DNA from: Peptoniphilus_A sp022767005
Lineage (GTDB): Bacteria > Bacillota > Clostridia > Tissierellales > Peptoniphilaceae
NCBI RefSeq assembly: GCF_050315115.1
Contig: NZ_JBNPOJ010000001.1
Coordinates: 124,001 to 188,000 of the forward strand
DNA: 64,000 nt
Direction of reading: 5' to 3'
Under the pieces are notes generated by a model. It saw only the letters and a program-made list of their open reading frames with translations, had not been told where the DNA came from and did not search any database. The position numbers and the translations under genes were made by a program. Positions 16,512 through 26,000 of the stretch are shown piece by piece; position 1 is the first letter of the stretch, and every line of letters begins with the position of its first letter.

Positions 16512-16934
16512 TTGAAAAGCTTTGAAGATATACTAAGGAAAAATGATTTGAAAATAACTAAGGGAAGATTAGCACTTCTAAATTTACTTTACAGTTCCCA
16601 TGTACCAATGAATACTGAAGAAATTTATGAAGCAGTGGATAAAAAATCTTTGCCAAGCTTCACTTCCCTTTATCGAATGTTAAACGAACTCACTGAAAAA
16701 AATATTTTAAAAAAGAATTTATATCACAATGGACTTTACTATTTTGAATTTGCAAATATGGGACACCGACATTACATCGTATGCGATAAATGTGGGAAAA
16801 TTTCTGCCATAGAAAATTGTCCAATTTCTGAATTTGAAAATATTGCAGAAAGGGAAACAGGTTACACTGTTACAAATCATATAGTAGAACTTCGTGGCAT
16901 CTGCCCTAATTGCCAAAAAGATAAGAATTCTTAA
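16512..16934 (+). CDS. zur: Fur-family metalloregulator (probably Zur)
   Basis: About 140 residues. The winged-helix half contains ILRKNDLKITKGRLALLNLL and SLPSFTSLYRMLNELTEKNIL. The metal-sensing half contains the HRHYIVCDKCGK ligands, and a structural zinc site is formed by two CxxC pairs (CDKC and CPNC). Divergence from a His-rich zinc transporter suggests Zur rather than Fur or PerR. The start is placed at TTG 16512, which has GGGTGG 4-9 bases upstream. A TTG at 16494 gives six more residues but has no site. Confidence 0.82.
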   Translation: MKSFEDILRKNDLKITKGRLALLNLLYSSHVPMNTEEIYEAVDKKSLPSFTSLYRMLNELTEKNILKKNLYHNGLYYFEFANMGHRHYIVCDKCGKISAIENCPISEFENIAERETGYTVTNHIVELRGICPNCQKDKNS

Positions 16935-17088
16935 ATGAATTAATTTTAATTTTATATTCATTGTAATTCACAATGTGGAATATGATTCGCATTATAAAAT
17001 TTTTCTTTACTTTTGCTGATATGGAGTTATAATATACTTAGTAAGATAATAAAAATTATTTTACATCCTTTACTTATATTTGACAAAT

Positions 17089-17132
17089 AAAAGAGACTTC
17101 TGTACACCCCGCAGAAGTTTCTTTTATTTTTT
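17089..17132 (+). terminator. Intrinsic terminator, long stem
   Basis: A 14-bp stem AAAAGAGACTTCTG/CAGAAGTTTCTTTT (one G-U pair, 9-base loop) followed by ATTTTTT on the plus strand. On the minus strand the tail is TTTTATTTG, so it may act in both directions. Confidence 0.85.
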
Positions 17133-17191
17133 CTATAATAATGTTCATAATAGATCAACAACACTAGTTTTTGTATTATTTAAATTTTACA

Positions 17192-17221
17192 TTAAAAAGA
17201 GACTCGATAATATCGAGCCTC
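17192..17221 (-). terminator. Terminator of the SLH-protease gene
   Basis: Minus strand CTCGATA/TATCGAG core stem (extended by further pairs) followed by CTTTTTAAT, 23 bases past the protease stop codon. Confidence 0.75.
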
Positions 17222-17243
17222 CTCATAATTTGACATAGAGCCT

Positions 17244-20200
17244 TTATTTTTTAAGGATTTTTGCTAAATTGCTAATCATCTGTACAATTTCAGCCCTTGT
17301 TGCCATTTTTTTAGGAAGTATTTGTCCTTCTGTATCTCCTTTTATAAGTCCGAGATTATATGCTATTTCCATATCTTCTCTTGCCCAGTCGGAGATAGTA
17401 TTTGCATCTTTAAATTCAATCTTTGCACTAGCTTTTATATCTATATTTTTCATCTTTAGATATCTAACTATCATTGTAATTGCTTCTTCTCTTGTTATAT
17501 TACCATTAGGAGAAAATTCATCTTCTGATCTGCCTTTTACTATATTATTGAGAACCAATTTTTTAACGTCCTTATAATACCAATCAGAACTATTTATATC
17601 TTTAAACTTAAAATCTCCCGCTACATCATCTAAATCTAATACTCTATTCAAAATAGATACGTATTCTGCTCTAGTTGCAGGATTGTCTGGTCTAAAGGTA
17701 TTATCAGGATAGCCCTTTATAATATTTTTTTGAACAGCTTCTTGTATAATATTTTTTGCCCAATGATTGTCTATGTCAGTTAATTTTACAAAACTATTCT
17801 CATTTTTGTTGCTTTCTTTAGTTTCTTTTTTATTATCAACCGCCCTTACTTCATTTACCTTTGAAGGTTGTTTATACCCGCTCATTCTTGGATAAGTTTG
17901 GTATGAGTAATAACTATCATCGTCTAATTTTTTACTTGTATCAATAGGCGATAATGGAGTGCTTGGTGTTTCTACTTTTGTTGAAGGAGTTTTTAAAATA
18001 TTAATAGTGTATTCTTTCTCAACTTCATTTCCATAATTATCTTTTATTAAAACTACTATTTTCTTCTTGTTTCTTCCTTCGTCTTTAGAATCTTTTAAAG
18101 AAACGCTTATTCCTTCTGGTTTTTCAAATAAGCTAGCTATATTATTTAATTCATCCTCATTTACATTTAATTTGATTAATTTAGCATCTGGTATTGGAAG
18201 AATTTCAATATTATAATCCTGTCTATAAGTTTTGCCAGCCTTTGTAAATTCAACTTCTACAAGAGTTTTGCCTACTTTATTTGCATCAATTGTTTTTATA
18301 AGTCTTGCACTTACTCCATTAGGTAAATCAAATAATACATTTATATCTTTTAATTCTTCAGCCAAGAATTTATCTTTCTTGAGAGCTATATTTAAAGTTT
18401 CACTTGTATAGCGTCCTGGACGTTTCTTAGCTTTTAAATCTTCTTCAGCCTTAATTCCAGAAGCAACTCCTTCTACTTCTTCATAAATAGCTTGTTTAAT
18501 TGGCAGTATATATTCTCTTGTCTTATAAATATTTTCCTCATTCTTTATTCTTATCTTAATTTTTGCTACTTGCTTATTTCCATCTACTTGTTCAATTTTT
18601 GCCTTATCTAAAATTTCTGCACTATAATCACTTGGTAATTCTAGTATAGAATTTACATCATTTAAATCGCTAAATTCAAAGGCATCTTTCTTTAATGGTA
18701 TTTCAGGAAATTCGACATTCTTATCTTCTTTTTTGCTTGCGTCAATAATCTTTTCAGAAATATTTCCCGCTCTGTCAGTAGCTATTACTTGGATAATGTA
18801 GTTATCTCCATATTTTGAAAGTTGGCTTCCACTTTCATAAAGCTTACCATTTACGAGGATAATTTTTGCCTCATCAGCTATGCTTCTATCGTCTTTGATT
18901 TCAACATCAAGTACATCGCTGCCTTCAAAACTTTGATTCTTGACATTTATTGTCGGTGCAACATCATCAAAGGCAACTCTATATTTTAATTCTTTACTCT
19001 TATTGTGATGCCTATCCTCTGCATATAGTGTTATTAAATCGCCATCTTTTACAGATATTTCACGATTAAATTCTACCTTATTCTCTCCCATAATTCCTGG
19101 TAGATTTTCACTTGCTACATTATCTCCATTGATGAACATAGACCAATTGTCATTAGAATCACTTACCTCACCCTTAATGTTTATAGTGTCTGAATTTGTA
19201 AATATATACTCACTAGAGTCAAATATATTTGAATCGTCTTTTCCAATTTTTGAAGTATCTATTTTAAATTCTGGTGCTTCACTATCTAATAGTATAATAT
19301 GACCCTTGCTATATAATATTTCGTCAGGATTATCTTTATTATAAACTGTTACATTTATAATATTAAATCCTTCTTGAATTTCAAGGTGTTGACTTGGAAC
19401 TCTTCCACCTGTTCCCAATCCCAAGATATCTGTCATAGGATTGTATCCATTTTTACTATAATTGTAAGATGTCAATCTCATTCTGTAGTTTTCAGTACCT
19501 TCAGGCATATTGAAGAATTCTGTCGTAAAATAAATTTTATCTTCGATTTTTGATATATCTTTAGTGCTCAAATTTGTTTCACGCCAATTATACATCATTT
19601 TTGAAAGTTCTGGTCTAAACTTAGCTTCAGTATCATCATCAAGTTCTGTATAGACTATGGCACCAGGTCTTGTGTCAGCTTTATGAGAAACAGCTGTACT
19701 TTCTTCTGCATTTTTATTTAAGTCTACACTGTATCCTTCCATAATATTTCCTGCAGTATCCATTGCCTCTATACGAAGTGCTGATCTAGTCAATTTATTG
19801 ATATGCTCATCTAAATTTTCAATTTTATATTCATCATCGCCAATTTTTTGAACTGGAACTATTTTTCCATCTATACTTGCACCAACAAATGCAAGCCCAT
19901 GATCATCACTGATTTTAAAACTTGCTGTGTTTGCACCAAATGTCGGAATCATTGTCATCTTTGGACTTTTGTTATCAATTCTAACAGGCATATATAGCTC
20001 TTGATAAGGTGCGTTTTTCTTTACGCGAGCTCTTATTCTGAAATAATATTGTCCTTCATTTGCTGGAACCATAATTCCTGGATAAGCTTCCTCATCATCA
20101 AATTGACCATCTCTACTTACATATACCTCGCCATTCCATTGTAAAAGTGGATTTGGCGCTAAGAATTTATTATCAAATTGCCATTTATTTTCTAATGGGA

Positions 20201-22919
20201 ATTGTGCAAAAAACTTTCTAAAATATTTAGATGTCGATAATATTCTCACAAGTTTGTGATCTTTATCAACTATTGACACTTCTAAATCCCTAGCTTCTCT
20301 CAATGGAATTATTCTTGCAGCTACTCCGTCCCATGCTCTTATTCCTTTATTTGAAAAAGCAATTTTATTAGGGTCTATTTTACCATCTTTATCTTTTCCA
20401 AGTTCTATGAAACCTTGTGAATCATCGTGATGTGCTTCCTTAGTAGCAAGCACTGTCGTTAATTTATAAATGGAATCATCTTCCCATGCTGGCGAATCAA
20501 TGATTTTACCTGCATTCCAATCGCCTTTGTAACCAAAATAAGGAATTGACAATCCCGGTTGTTTTTCTGGATTTTCAGCATCAAGATAGATAAATCCTTC
20601 TACAAATTCATCTTTTGATTTTCCTGTATTTAATGTGATGCTTATTTCTTTTTCTTCCTTAGGTTTTAACTCTACATATTCCATATTTGAATTTATGCTT
20701 GCACCTACTATTGCCTTTGAGCGTGTTTCATAAACAGTATGGTTTTCAAATTCATCTTCAAAATCATTATATTTTCTCGCTGAATCTGCCATATTAGGTT
20801 TTGAAAACTCTTTTACAGTTTCTCCAAGCACAGGTCCAAAATTCACTTGAAATTTTTGAGCTTCATTTGAATAATTTTTAATTTTCAAGTTAAATTTTAC
20901 AGTATTTGTTTGAATCTCTTTTAATTCGACAGCACCTTTATCATTATGTGTAACTAAGACATTTGCCCTTAGTGCATCATAAGCATTTACCATTCCAGCG
21001 CCCTGCCTGCGTGGAGAGGATTCTGTGCTAGATTCTGCCGTATCCATAAGAGGATCTGCAGTATTCATTAGTAGTATTTTATTTAGTTTTACCCTGCCAC
21101 CTTCATAATTGGCTCCACTATTTATTAGTTCTGTTACTTTGTTTTTTAGAATTGCAGAAATTCCTGCAATATGAGGAGTTGACATTGATGTTCCAGACAT
21201 AAGTCCATACTCGCCATTATGATAAGTTGAATATACATTTTCTCCAGGAGCTACTATTTCCGGTTTAAGTTCTAGTTCCGCATTAGGTCCCCAACCAGAA
21301 AAACCTGATACTTTAGTGTCTTTATTGATAGATACGAGAGTTTTTTCATCTTTAAATTCGACTTTTTGTTTTGGAGAATCTTTTATCATTTTTCTAAGAA
21401 TATCTCCCTGCGTTCCATCAATACTTGTGATCCACATTTTAGATGTATTAATTCTATCTATTGTCAGCTTGTCTGTATCGTAATCCATTACTGGATATTG
21501 TTTGTAGTGATCTCTACTATAATATATAGGTGCATTTATGAGAATATATCCCACAGCCCCTTTTTTAGCTGCATTTTCAAACTTATCGTATATTGTTCCA
21601 CCACCTCTAAGTCCAACAGCAACTTTACCTTTTAAATCAAGATCTTTTACAGCCTTTTCTCTACCATTTCCAACAAATACAAATTCATATTCTTTGTTCT
21701 TTGTAAACTGCTTATTTGCCTCATCGCTGCCCATATATTTATGATGGAAATCTGTGCCACCAATGTTTACAGTATCTAGTGGAACTTTATCGTTAGTTGT
21801 AGAACCTACTGAAAGTCCTTCACCAACTGATGCAATATATGTCATAGCAGAATTATCCACTAATTTAGCATTATTATCTGGATAAAAACCAAAAGTATCT
21901 CCAGAAGCTGATGAACTATAATTTCCAATAGCTGATACTACAACTACACCCTTTTCTGCTGCATTTCTAACGGCTTTGTAGTAAATATCTCCTATATAAC
22001 CATTCCCTGCTTGACCTATGGACATACTTATTACGTCAGCTCCATTTTTTACAGCATCTTCCATAGCATGATAGACTGCATCGTCTCCACCATATTCAAA
22101 TTGTCCATAATCTTGTGTCGGTTTTCCATCCTTATCAATAGTTGGATACATTCTGTCAGAAAACATTCTATACATGAATAATTGTGCATTTGGAGCAACT
22201 CCTTTAAAATCAGTTGAGTTCCCTGCTACAATTCCTGATACGTGCATTCCGTGAGCTCTTGGAGTTCTTTCCATTAAATCGAAAGATCCCCCGAGATAAT
22301 TAAAACCATGAGGTACTTTTAATGTAAAGCCCTTTTGAATTTTATTTTCTTTTATCTTTACATAGGGTTTTGCATCATCATCTATTCTCATTGCAGGATG
22401 ATTAATATCCATTCCAGAGTCTATTACAGCAACAACTGTTCCTCGACCGTCAAGTTTTTCCTTTCTAACTTCTTCTGCATATTTTACTGCTTCGTTTACT
22501 TTTGTCATGCTTCTTGCATTTAAATTTTGTGGTACAAAAGTCCCATTTTCTTGAATATTTTTTATTCCATCTATTGCTTTCACTTGGTCAAGTGTATTTG
22601 TATAAGTTTCTACAGATACACCATTAAAAAGAGAGTCGTAACTATACTTTATCTTTAAGCCCTCAATTTTATTAAGTTTTGCAATTATACTATCTCTTTT
22701 ACTTTTTTCAAACTCAAGTATATATACTCTTCTCTGTACATCTTTTGCAGTATCTATTTTTCCATCTAAAAAAGCTTCAACTAGAGGAAAATTTTCTCTA
22801 GTTACTTCACTTGAGTTTTCACCTTCAGGACCTTTTGCCATAACTGAATATGGAATAATCCCTAAAAATAACACAAGTGCTAAAATAAAGCTTAAAGATC
22901 TTTTTGCTATGTTTTTCAT
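17244..22919 (-). CDS. Subtilisin-like (S8) cell-surface protease with C-terminal SLH domains
   Basis: 1891 residues. Signal peptide 1-28; inhibitor-I9-like propeptide about 64-122; S8 catalytic domain about 155-600 with Asp167 (VVAVIDSGMD), His223 (HGMHVSG), oxyanion Asn333 (AIGN) and Ser578 (GTSMSTPHIAG). A PA-type insert spans about 370-510, as in C5a peptidase and lactocepin-type envelope proteases. Fn3-like and bacterial Ig-like modules follow. Three related modules of about 65 residues (about 1440-1650, each starting near KKDAFEF, KKDKFLA or NVNEDEL and each carrying a L-x-x-P/K-P-x-x-x-S/V strand) precede a Ser/Lys-rich linker. Three SLH domains (about 1715-1891) would bind pyruvylated wall polymer. 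Likely roles are host or surface protein cleavage, related in plan to SufA of Finegoldia, but the substrate is unknown. Confidence 0.9.
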   Translation of the reverse strand: MKNIAKRSLSFILALVLFLGIIPYSVMAKGPEGENSSEVTRENFPLVEAFLDGKIDTAKDVQRRVYILEFEKSKRDSIIAKLNKIEGLKIKYSYDSLFNGVSVETYTNTLDQVKAIDGIKNIQENGTFVPQNLNARSMTKVNEAVKYAEEVRKEKLDGRGTVVAVIDSGMDINHPAMRIDDDAKPYVKIKENKIQKGFTLKVPHGFNYLGGSFDLMERTPRAHGMHVSGIVAGNSTDFKGVAPNAQLFMYRMFSDRMYPTIDKDGKPTQDYGQFEYGGDDAVYHAMEDAVKNGADVISMSIGQAGNGYIGDIYYKAVRNAAEKGVVVVSAIGNYSSSASGDTFGFYPDNNAKLVDNSAMTYIASVGEGLSVGSTTNDKVPLDTVNIGGTDFHHKYMGSDEANKQFTKNKEYEFVFVGNGREKAVKDLDLKGKVAVGLRGGGTIYDKFENAAKKGAVGYILINAPIYYSRDHYKQYPVMDYDTDKLTIDRINTSKMWITSIDGTQGDILRKMIKDSPKQKVEFKDEKTLVSINKDTKVSGFSGWGPNAELELKPEIVAPGENVYSTYHNGEYGLMSGTSMSTPHIAGISAILKNKVTELINSGANYEGGRVKLNKILLMNTADPLMDTAESSTESSPRRQGAGMVNAYDALRANVLVTHNDKGAVELKEIQTNTVKFNLKIKNYSNEAQKFQVNFGPVLGETVKEFSKPNMADSARKYNDFEDEFENHTVYETRSKAIVGASINSNMEYVELKPKEEKEISITLNTGKSKDEFVEGFIYLDAENPEKQPGLSIPYFGYKGDWNAGKIIDSPAWEDDSIYKLTTVLATKEAHHDDSQGFIELGKDKDGKIDPNKIAFSNKGIRAWDGVAARIIPLREARDLEVSIVDKDHKLVRILSTSKYFRKFFAQFPLENKWQFDNKFLAPNPLLQWNGEVYVSRDGQFDDEEAYPGIMVPANEGQYYFRIRARVKKNAPYQELYMPVRIDNKSPKMTMIPTFGANTASFKISDDHGLAFVGASIDGKIVPVQKIGDDEYKIENLDEHINKLTRSALRIEAMDTAGNIMEGYSVDLNKNAEESTAVSHKADTRPGAIVYTELDDDTEAKFRPELSKMMYNWRETNLSTKDISKIEDKIYFTTEFFNMPEGTENYRMRLTSYNYSKNGYNPMTDILGLGTGGRVPSQHLEIQEGFNIINVTVYNKDNPDEILYSKGHIILLDSEAPEFKIDTSKIGKDDSNIFDSSEYIFTNSDTINIKGEVSDSNDNWSMFINGDNVASENLPGIMGENKVEFNREISVKDGDLITLYAEDRHHNKSKELKYRVAFDDVAPTINVKNQSFEGSDVLDVEIKDDRSIADEAKIILVNGKLYESGSQLSKYGDNYIIQVIATDRAGNISEKIIDASKKEDKNVEFPEIPLKKDAFEFSDLNDVNSILELPSDYSAEILDKAKIEQVDGNKQVAKIKIRIKNEENIYKTREYILPIKQAIYEEVEGVASGIKAEEDLKAKKRPGRYTSETLNIALKKDKFLAEELKDINVLFDLPNGVSARLIKTIDANKVGKTLVEVEFTKAGKTYRQDYNIEILPIPDAKLIKLNVNEDELNNIASLFEKPEGISVSLKDSKDEGRNKKKIVVLIKDNYGNEVEKEYTINILKTPSTKVETPSTPLSPIDTSKKLDDDSYYSYQTYPRMSGYKQPSKVNEVRAVDNKKETKESNKNENSFVKLTDIDNHWAKNIIQEAVQKNIIKGYPDNTFRPDNPATRAEYVSILNRVLDLDDVAGDFKFKDINSSDWYYKDVKKLVLNNIVKGRSEDEFSPNGNITREEAITMIVRYLKMKNIDIKASAKIEFKDANTISDWAREDMEIAYNLGLIKGDTEGQILPKKMATRAEIVQMISNLAKILKK

Positions 22920-22981
22920 ACTTTTCCTTTCGTATTTAGTATTTTACTTTGATAAATTTTTTATAACTTTATACTTTGGTT

Positions 22982-23008
22982 AAGCCAACCTCCTAGGAGG
23001 ATGGCTTT
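22982..23008. other. Long palindromic hairpin between the two SLH genes
   Basis: AAGCCA-a-CCTCCTAGGAGG-a-TGGCTT is a near-perfect 26-base palindrome between the SLH repeat-protein stop and the protease start. On the minus strand it is followed by AACC, with no T-run, so it is a poor terminator. A partial terminator, RNA-stabilising hairpin or processing site for a two-gene transcript are possibilities. It embeds CCTCC/GGAGG. Confidence 0.5.
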
Positions 23009-23028
23009 TAATTGATTTCATTTCTTTT

Positions 23029-26000
23029 CTATTTTATTTCTACAGCTTCAACTAAGACATCACTTTTCGGCATAATAAAATAAGCCTTGCCTTCGGCGTC
23101 AGTTTTAACTTCTATACTTTTGCCCTTTGCCGTTACTTTTAGCTTGCACTTCTTTTTTCCAAAATTAGTTACTTCTACATAGATTTTAGTACCCGGCAAA
23201 GCTTCTTCAATCCATTGACCATCGCCAAATCGAATTGCACCTTTGGTTTCGACACTATATAATTTAGAACCTTGATTTGAACTTTCATCCTCAGACTTAC
23301 CGCTGCTTTCGCCCGGCTTTCCTATACTGGCATAGATAAAAATCTGAGTCTTGAAATCTGTCGTATTATACTGATCAGACTCCTTAGATACATAATCTAA
23401 AAGCTCCTCATAACTATTTGCCTTCTTATTAAATATGATGTCATTATGCTTCTGAGCCTCATTTGTTTTTGCTCTTGCAATATAGAAATATCTAAAACCA
23501 GGTGTTTGAGACAATGATTTTAGCTTGTCTAACATATCCTTATTTAATAAGGCATATTTTTGACCTGTTTGGAAATTTTCCTGAGTCAAATGTTTTGTTG
23601 CTTTATTTGTTACACTGTTCCAATCATAGATATGAACCTTGACATTAACAGCTTCTTTATTTATCTCCGATTCATCTTCCTCGGGTGTGTTATTTATACT
23701 ATTGGAGTCTATGCTGGCGTAAATATAAACCTGTCCTTTGTATTGTCCATCATCATATTCATCAGATTCTTTCAAGCTATAAGCAAATAATTTTTCTAAG
23801 TTCCCGATGATAGTGTCATTTCTTGTAGCAGAAGATATAGGTTCTCTATGGATAAAGAAATATTTAAATCCCGGTTTATTCGCCAACTTTGTCAATGTCT
23901 CTTTCATACTTTCATTTAGATTAGACAATGGTTGATCTGTCATAAAATCTTCCTGAACATTTTCTTGTTCATCTGAAAATATAAATACTTTCATTGGCAC
24001 AGGTTCTTTTATTTCTTCTTCTTGTTCATCTACAAATATAGTTTTAATTGTAGTATCCTTATCTATTTTAATTTTAATAGGTTTAGTCTCGTAACCTGCT
24101 ATGCCAGTTATTGGATCTTTTTCCCTTTCAAATACTATTGGTTCGTTATTTACTAGAATTTGTTTTAGAGTTTTTCCATCTCCAGTACTTAAAGCTACCC
24201 TAATATAGATAGAACTTTCAGGACTTACATCTAATGTCGTGCCTCTCATAAATGACATTTCTTTATAATGATTTGTTCTATATTCTCCTGCTGGTCCACC
24301 TGAATACTCCACATTAGATTTTTTATCGTCATTTATCTCATAGGAAGCATTCTTCCACTTCTCTATATAATCTTCAGTTCCATATAGGCAGTGAGTATAG
24401 GTGTTGGATTCTGTTGATGTGAAACTAACTGTGTGCTTATTATCTTTACTTACTAAACCTTTTTCGAATTGTTCTAAGTTAAAGAGCTCTACGCTTATTT
24501 CTGTAATAGCTGGATTTTCGAGTTTAAGAATTTTTTCCGCTCTTTTAATTGTATCCTTGAGTTTATTTGCACTATCTGATGTGTATCCACTTAAATCCAA
24601 TTTTTTAGCACTTTCAACTTTTTCTTTCAATTCTTTTTTATCAGCTTTTTGTCCCTTTACTTGAAGCTGTGGATTAAGATGCATTTCATAATCATCCCAC
24701 TCGCTGCGTTTAATCATATCTTCTGTAACTCTTAGATTTAGAAGTTCTTCTGTCGTATAAACCTTGCCCGTCTTTTCTATTTGCCAAGCAGCTACTTCCA
24801 TTCCCTCTCCTGCTTCAAAATTTAGAATAGCATTTTTAACCTTGTCAACATCGCCAAACTTTTGGTTAATCCTGATTTCTAAATTTTTATTCGTATTGGG
24901 ATCTATGCCACCAATTATATTGACACTTTCTCCCAATTCTACACTTCCTGGAAGATCTGGTTCTGGTTGAGGTTGAGGTTGTGGTTCTGGTTGAGGTTGT
25001 GGTTCTGGTTGAGGTGTTGGCTCTGGCTGTGGTTCTGGCTGAGGTTGAGGTGTTACATTTTCATCTACTAATATTGGACTTATTGTAACATCAGATTTTG
25101 GCATGATGAAATATGGAAAATCTCCTTCAGGATATTCAACTTTAATATTTTCGCCACCTGTACTAACTACCTTCCAACCGTCAACTTTCTTTCCAGTAGC
25201 TGTCATATTTGAACCAAATTTTATCAAAATCTTAGAGTTAGCTGGATAATCAAACTTTCCTTGTATATAATTCGTCTCGTAATCCGCCTTGACAAAGAAC
25301 ATAATGCCCTTGCCGTCAATTGAGATATTATACTTCTCGCCCTCAATTACCTCTGGTGGTGTAGGATCTTGCTTGTTATCTAAATTGGAATTATATGGAT
25401 TGTCGTAGAAATAGATATAGATATTAGGATTGCCTGCTCCATATCTATGCTCATTACTTGATACAGTTTCCAATAATGCCTTGAGATTTGCAGGTCCATT
25501 TCCCACATTTTGGAACCTTATATCTCTATCTTTTCCATCCGCTCCTTCAGCTCTTGCTATATAAATACTGTGATGTCTATATTGCTTAGATAATTTATCT
25601 AATACCTTTAATGTCTTTGAATCCAATTGACTATAAGGCTTGCCAATAGTGAATTTGTCCTGAACATATATTTCGCCACTGTCATAATGTTTACAACCTG
25701 CACGTGATGTTCTCCAAATGTGGACAGATACCTCGTTGGATAATTTATCTGTATCTTGTTCTGGTGCCACATAGTTTGGATCTTTTTCAGTGATCATTTC
25801 TATATTGATATACTTATATCCAGTTGGACAATCTTCTATCATATTGGATGTCAATGTTAATTTTAAAATTTCTTCTATGGAATATTCTTTTCCAGTTTCT
25901 TTTAATTTCCACTTGATAAATTTATATCCAGGTGCTGGTTTTGGATTTGTTAAAGCAGATTTAACATCATCTCTTGAGTCAAATCTCTCGCCTATATCTA

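Larger units (their letters stand above)
16935..17243. other. Intergenic region with a possible small RNA and two terminators
   Basis: 309 bases with no protein gene. From left to right it holds an imperfect Fur-like 7-1-7 repeat (16980-16994, 10 of 14 arm positions), a plus-strand promoter-like pair TTTACT (17006-17011) and TATAAT (17028-17033) spaced 16, a terminator at 17089-17131, and the minus-strand terminator of the protease gene at 17192-17221. The promoter and first terminator would make an RNA of about 90 nt with no obvious reading frame. Confidence 0.4.

Noticed and set aside
24958..25051. Regular GGTTCTGGTTGAGG-type repeat, considered as a CRISPR or VNTR locus
   Set aside because: Units are short, unspaced and encode a continuous Pro/Gln/Glu protein segment in frame.
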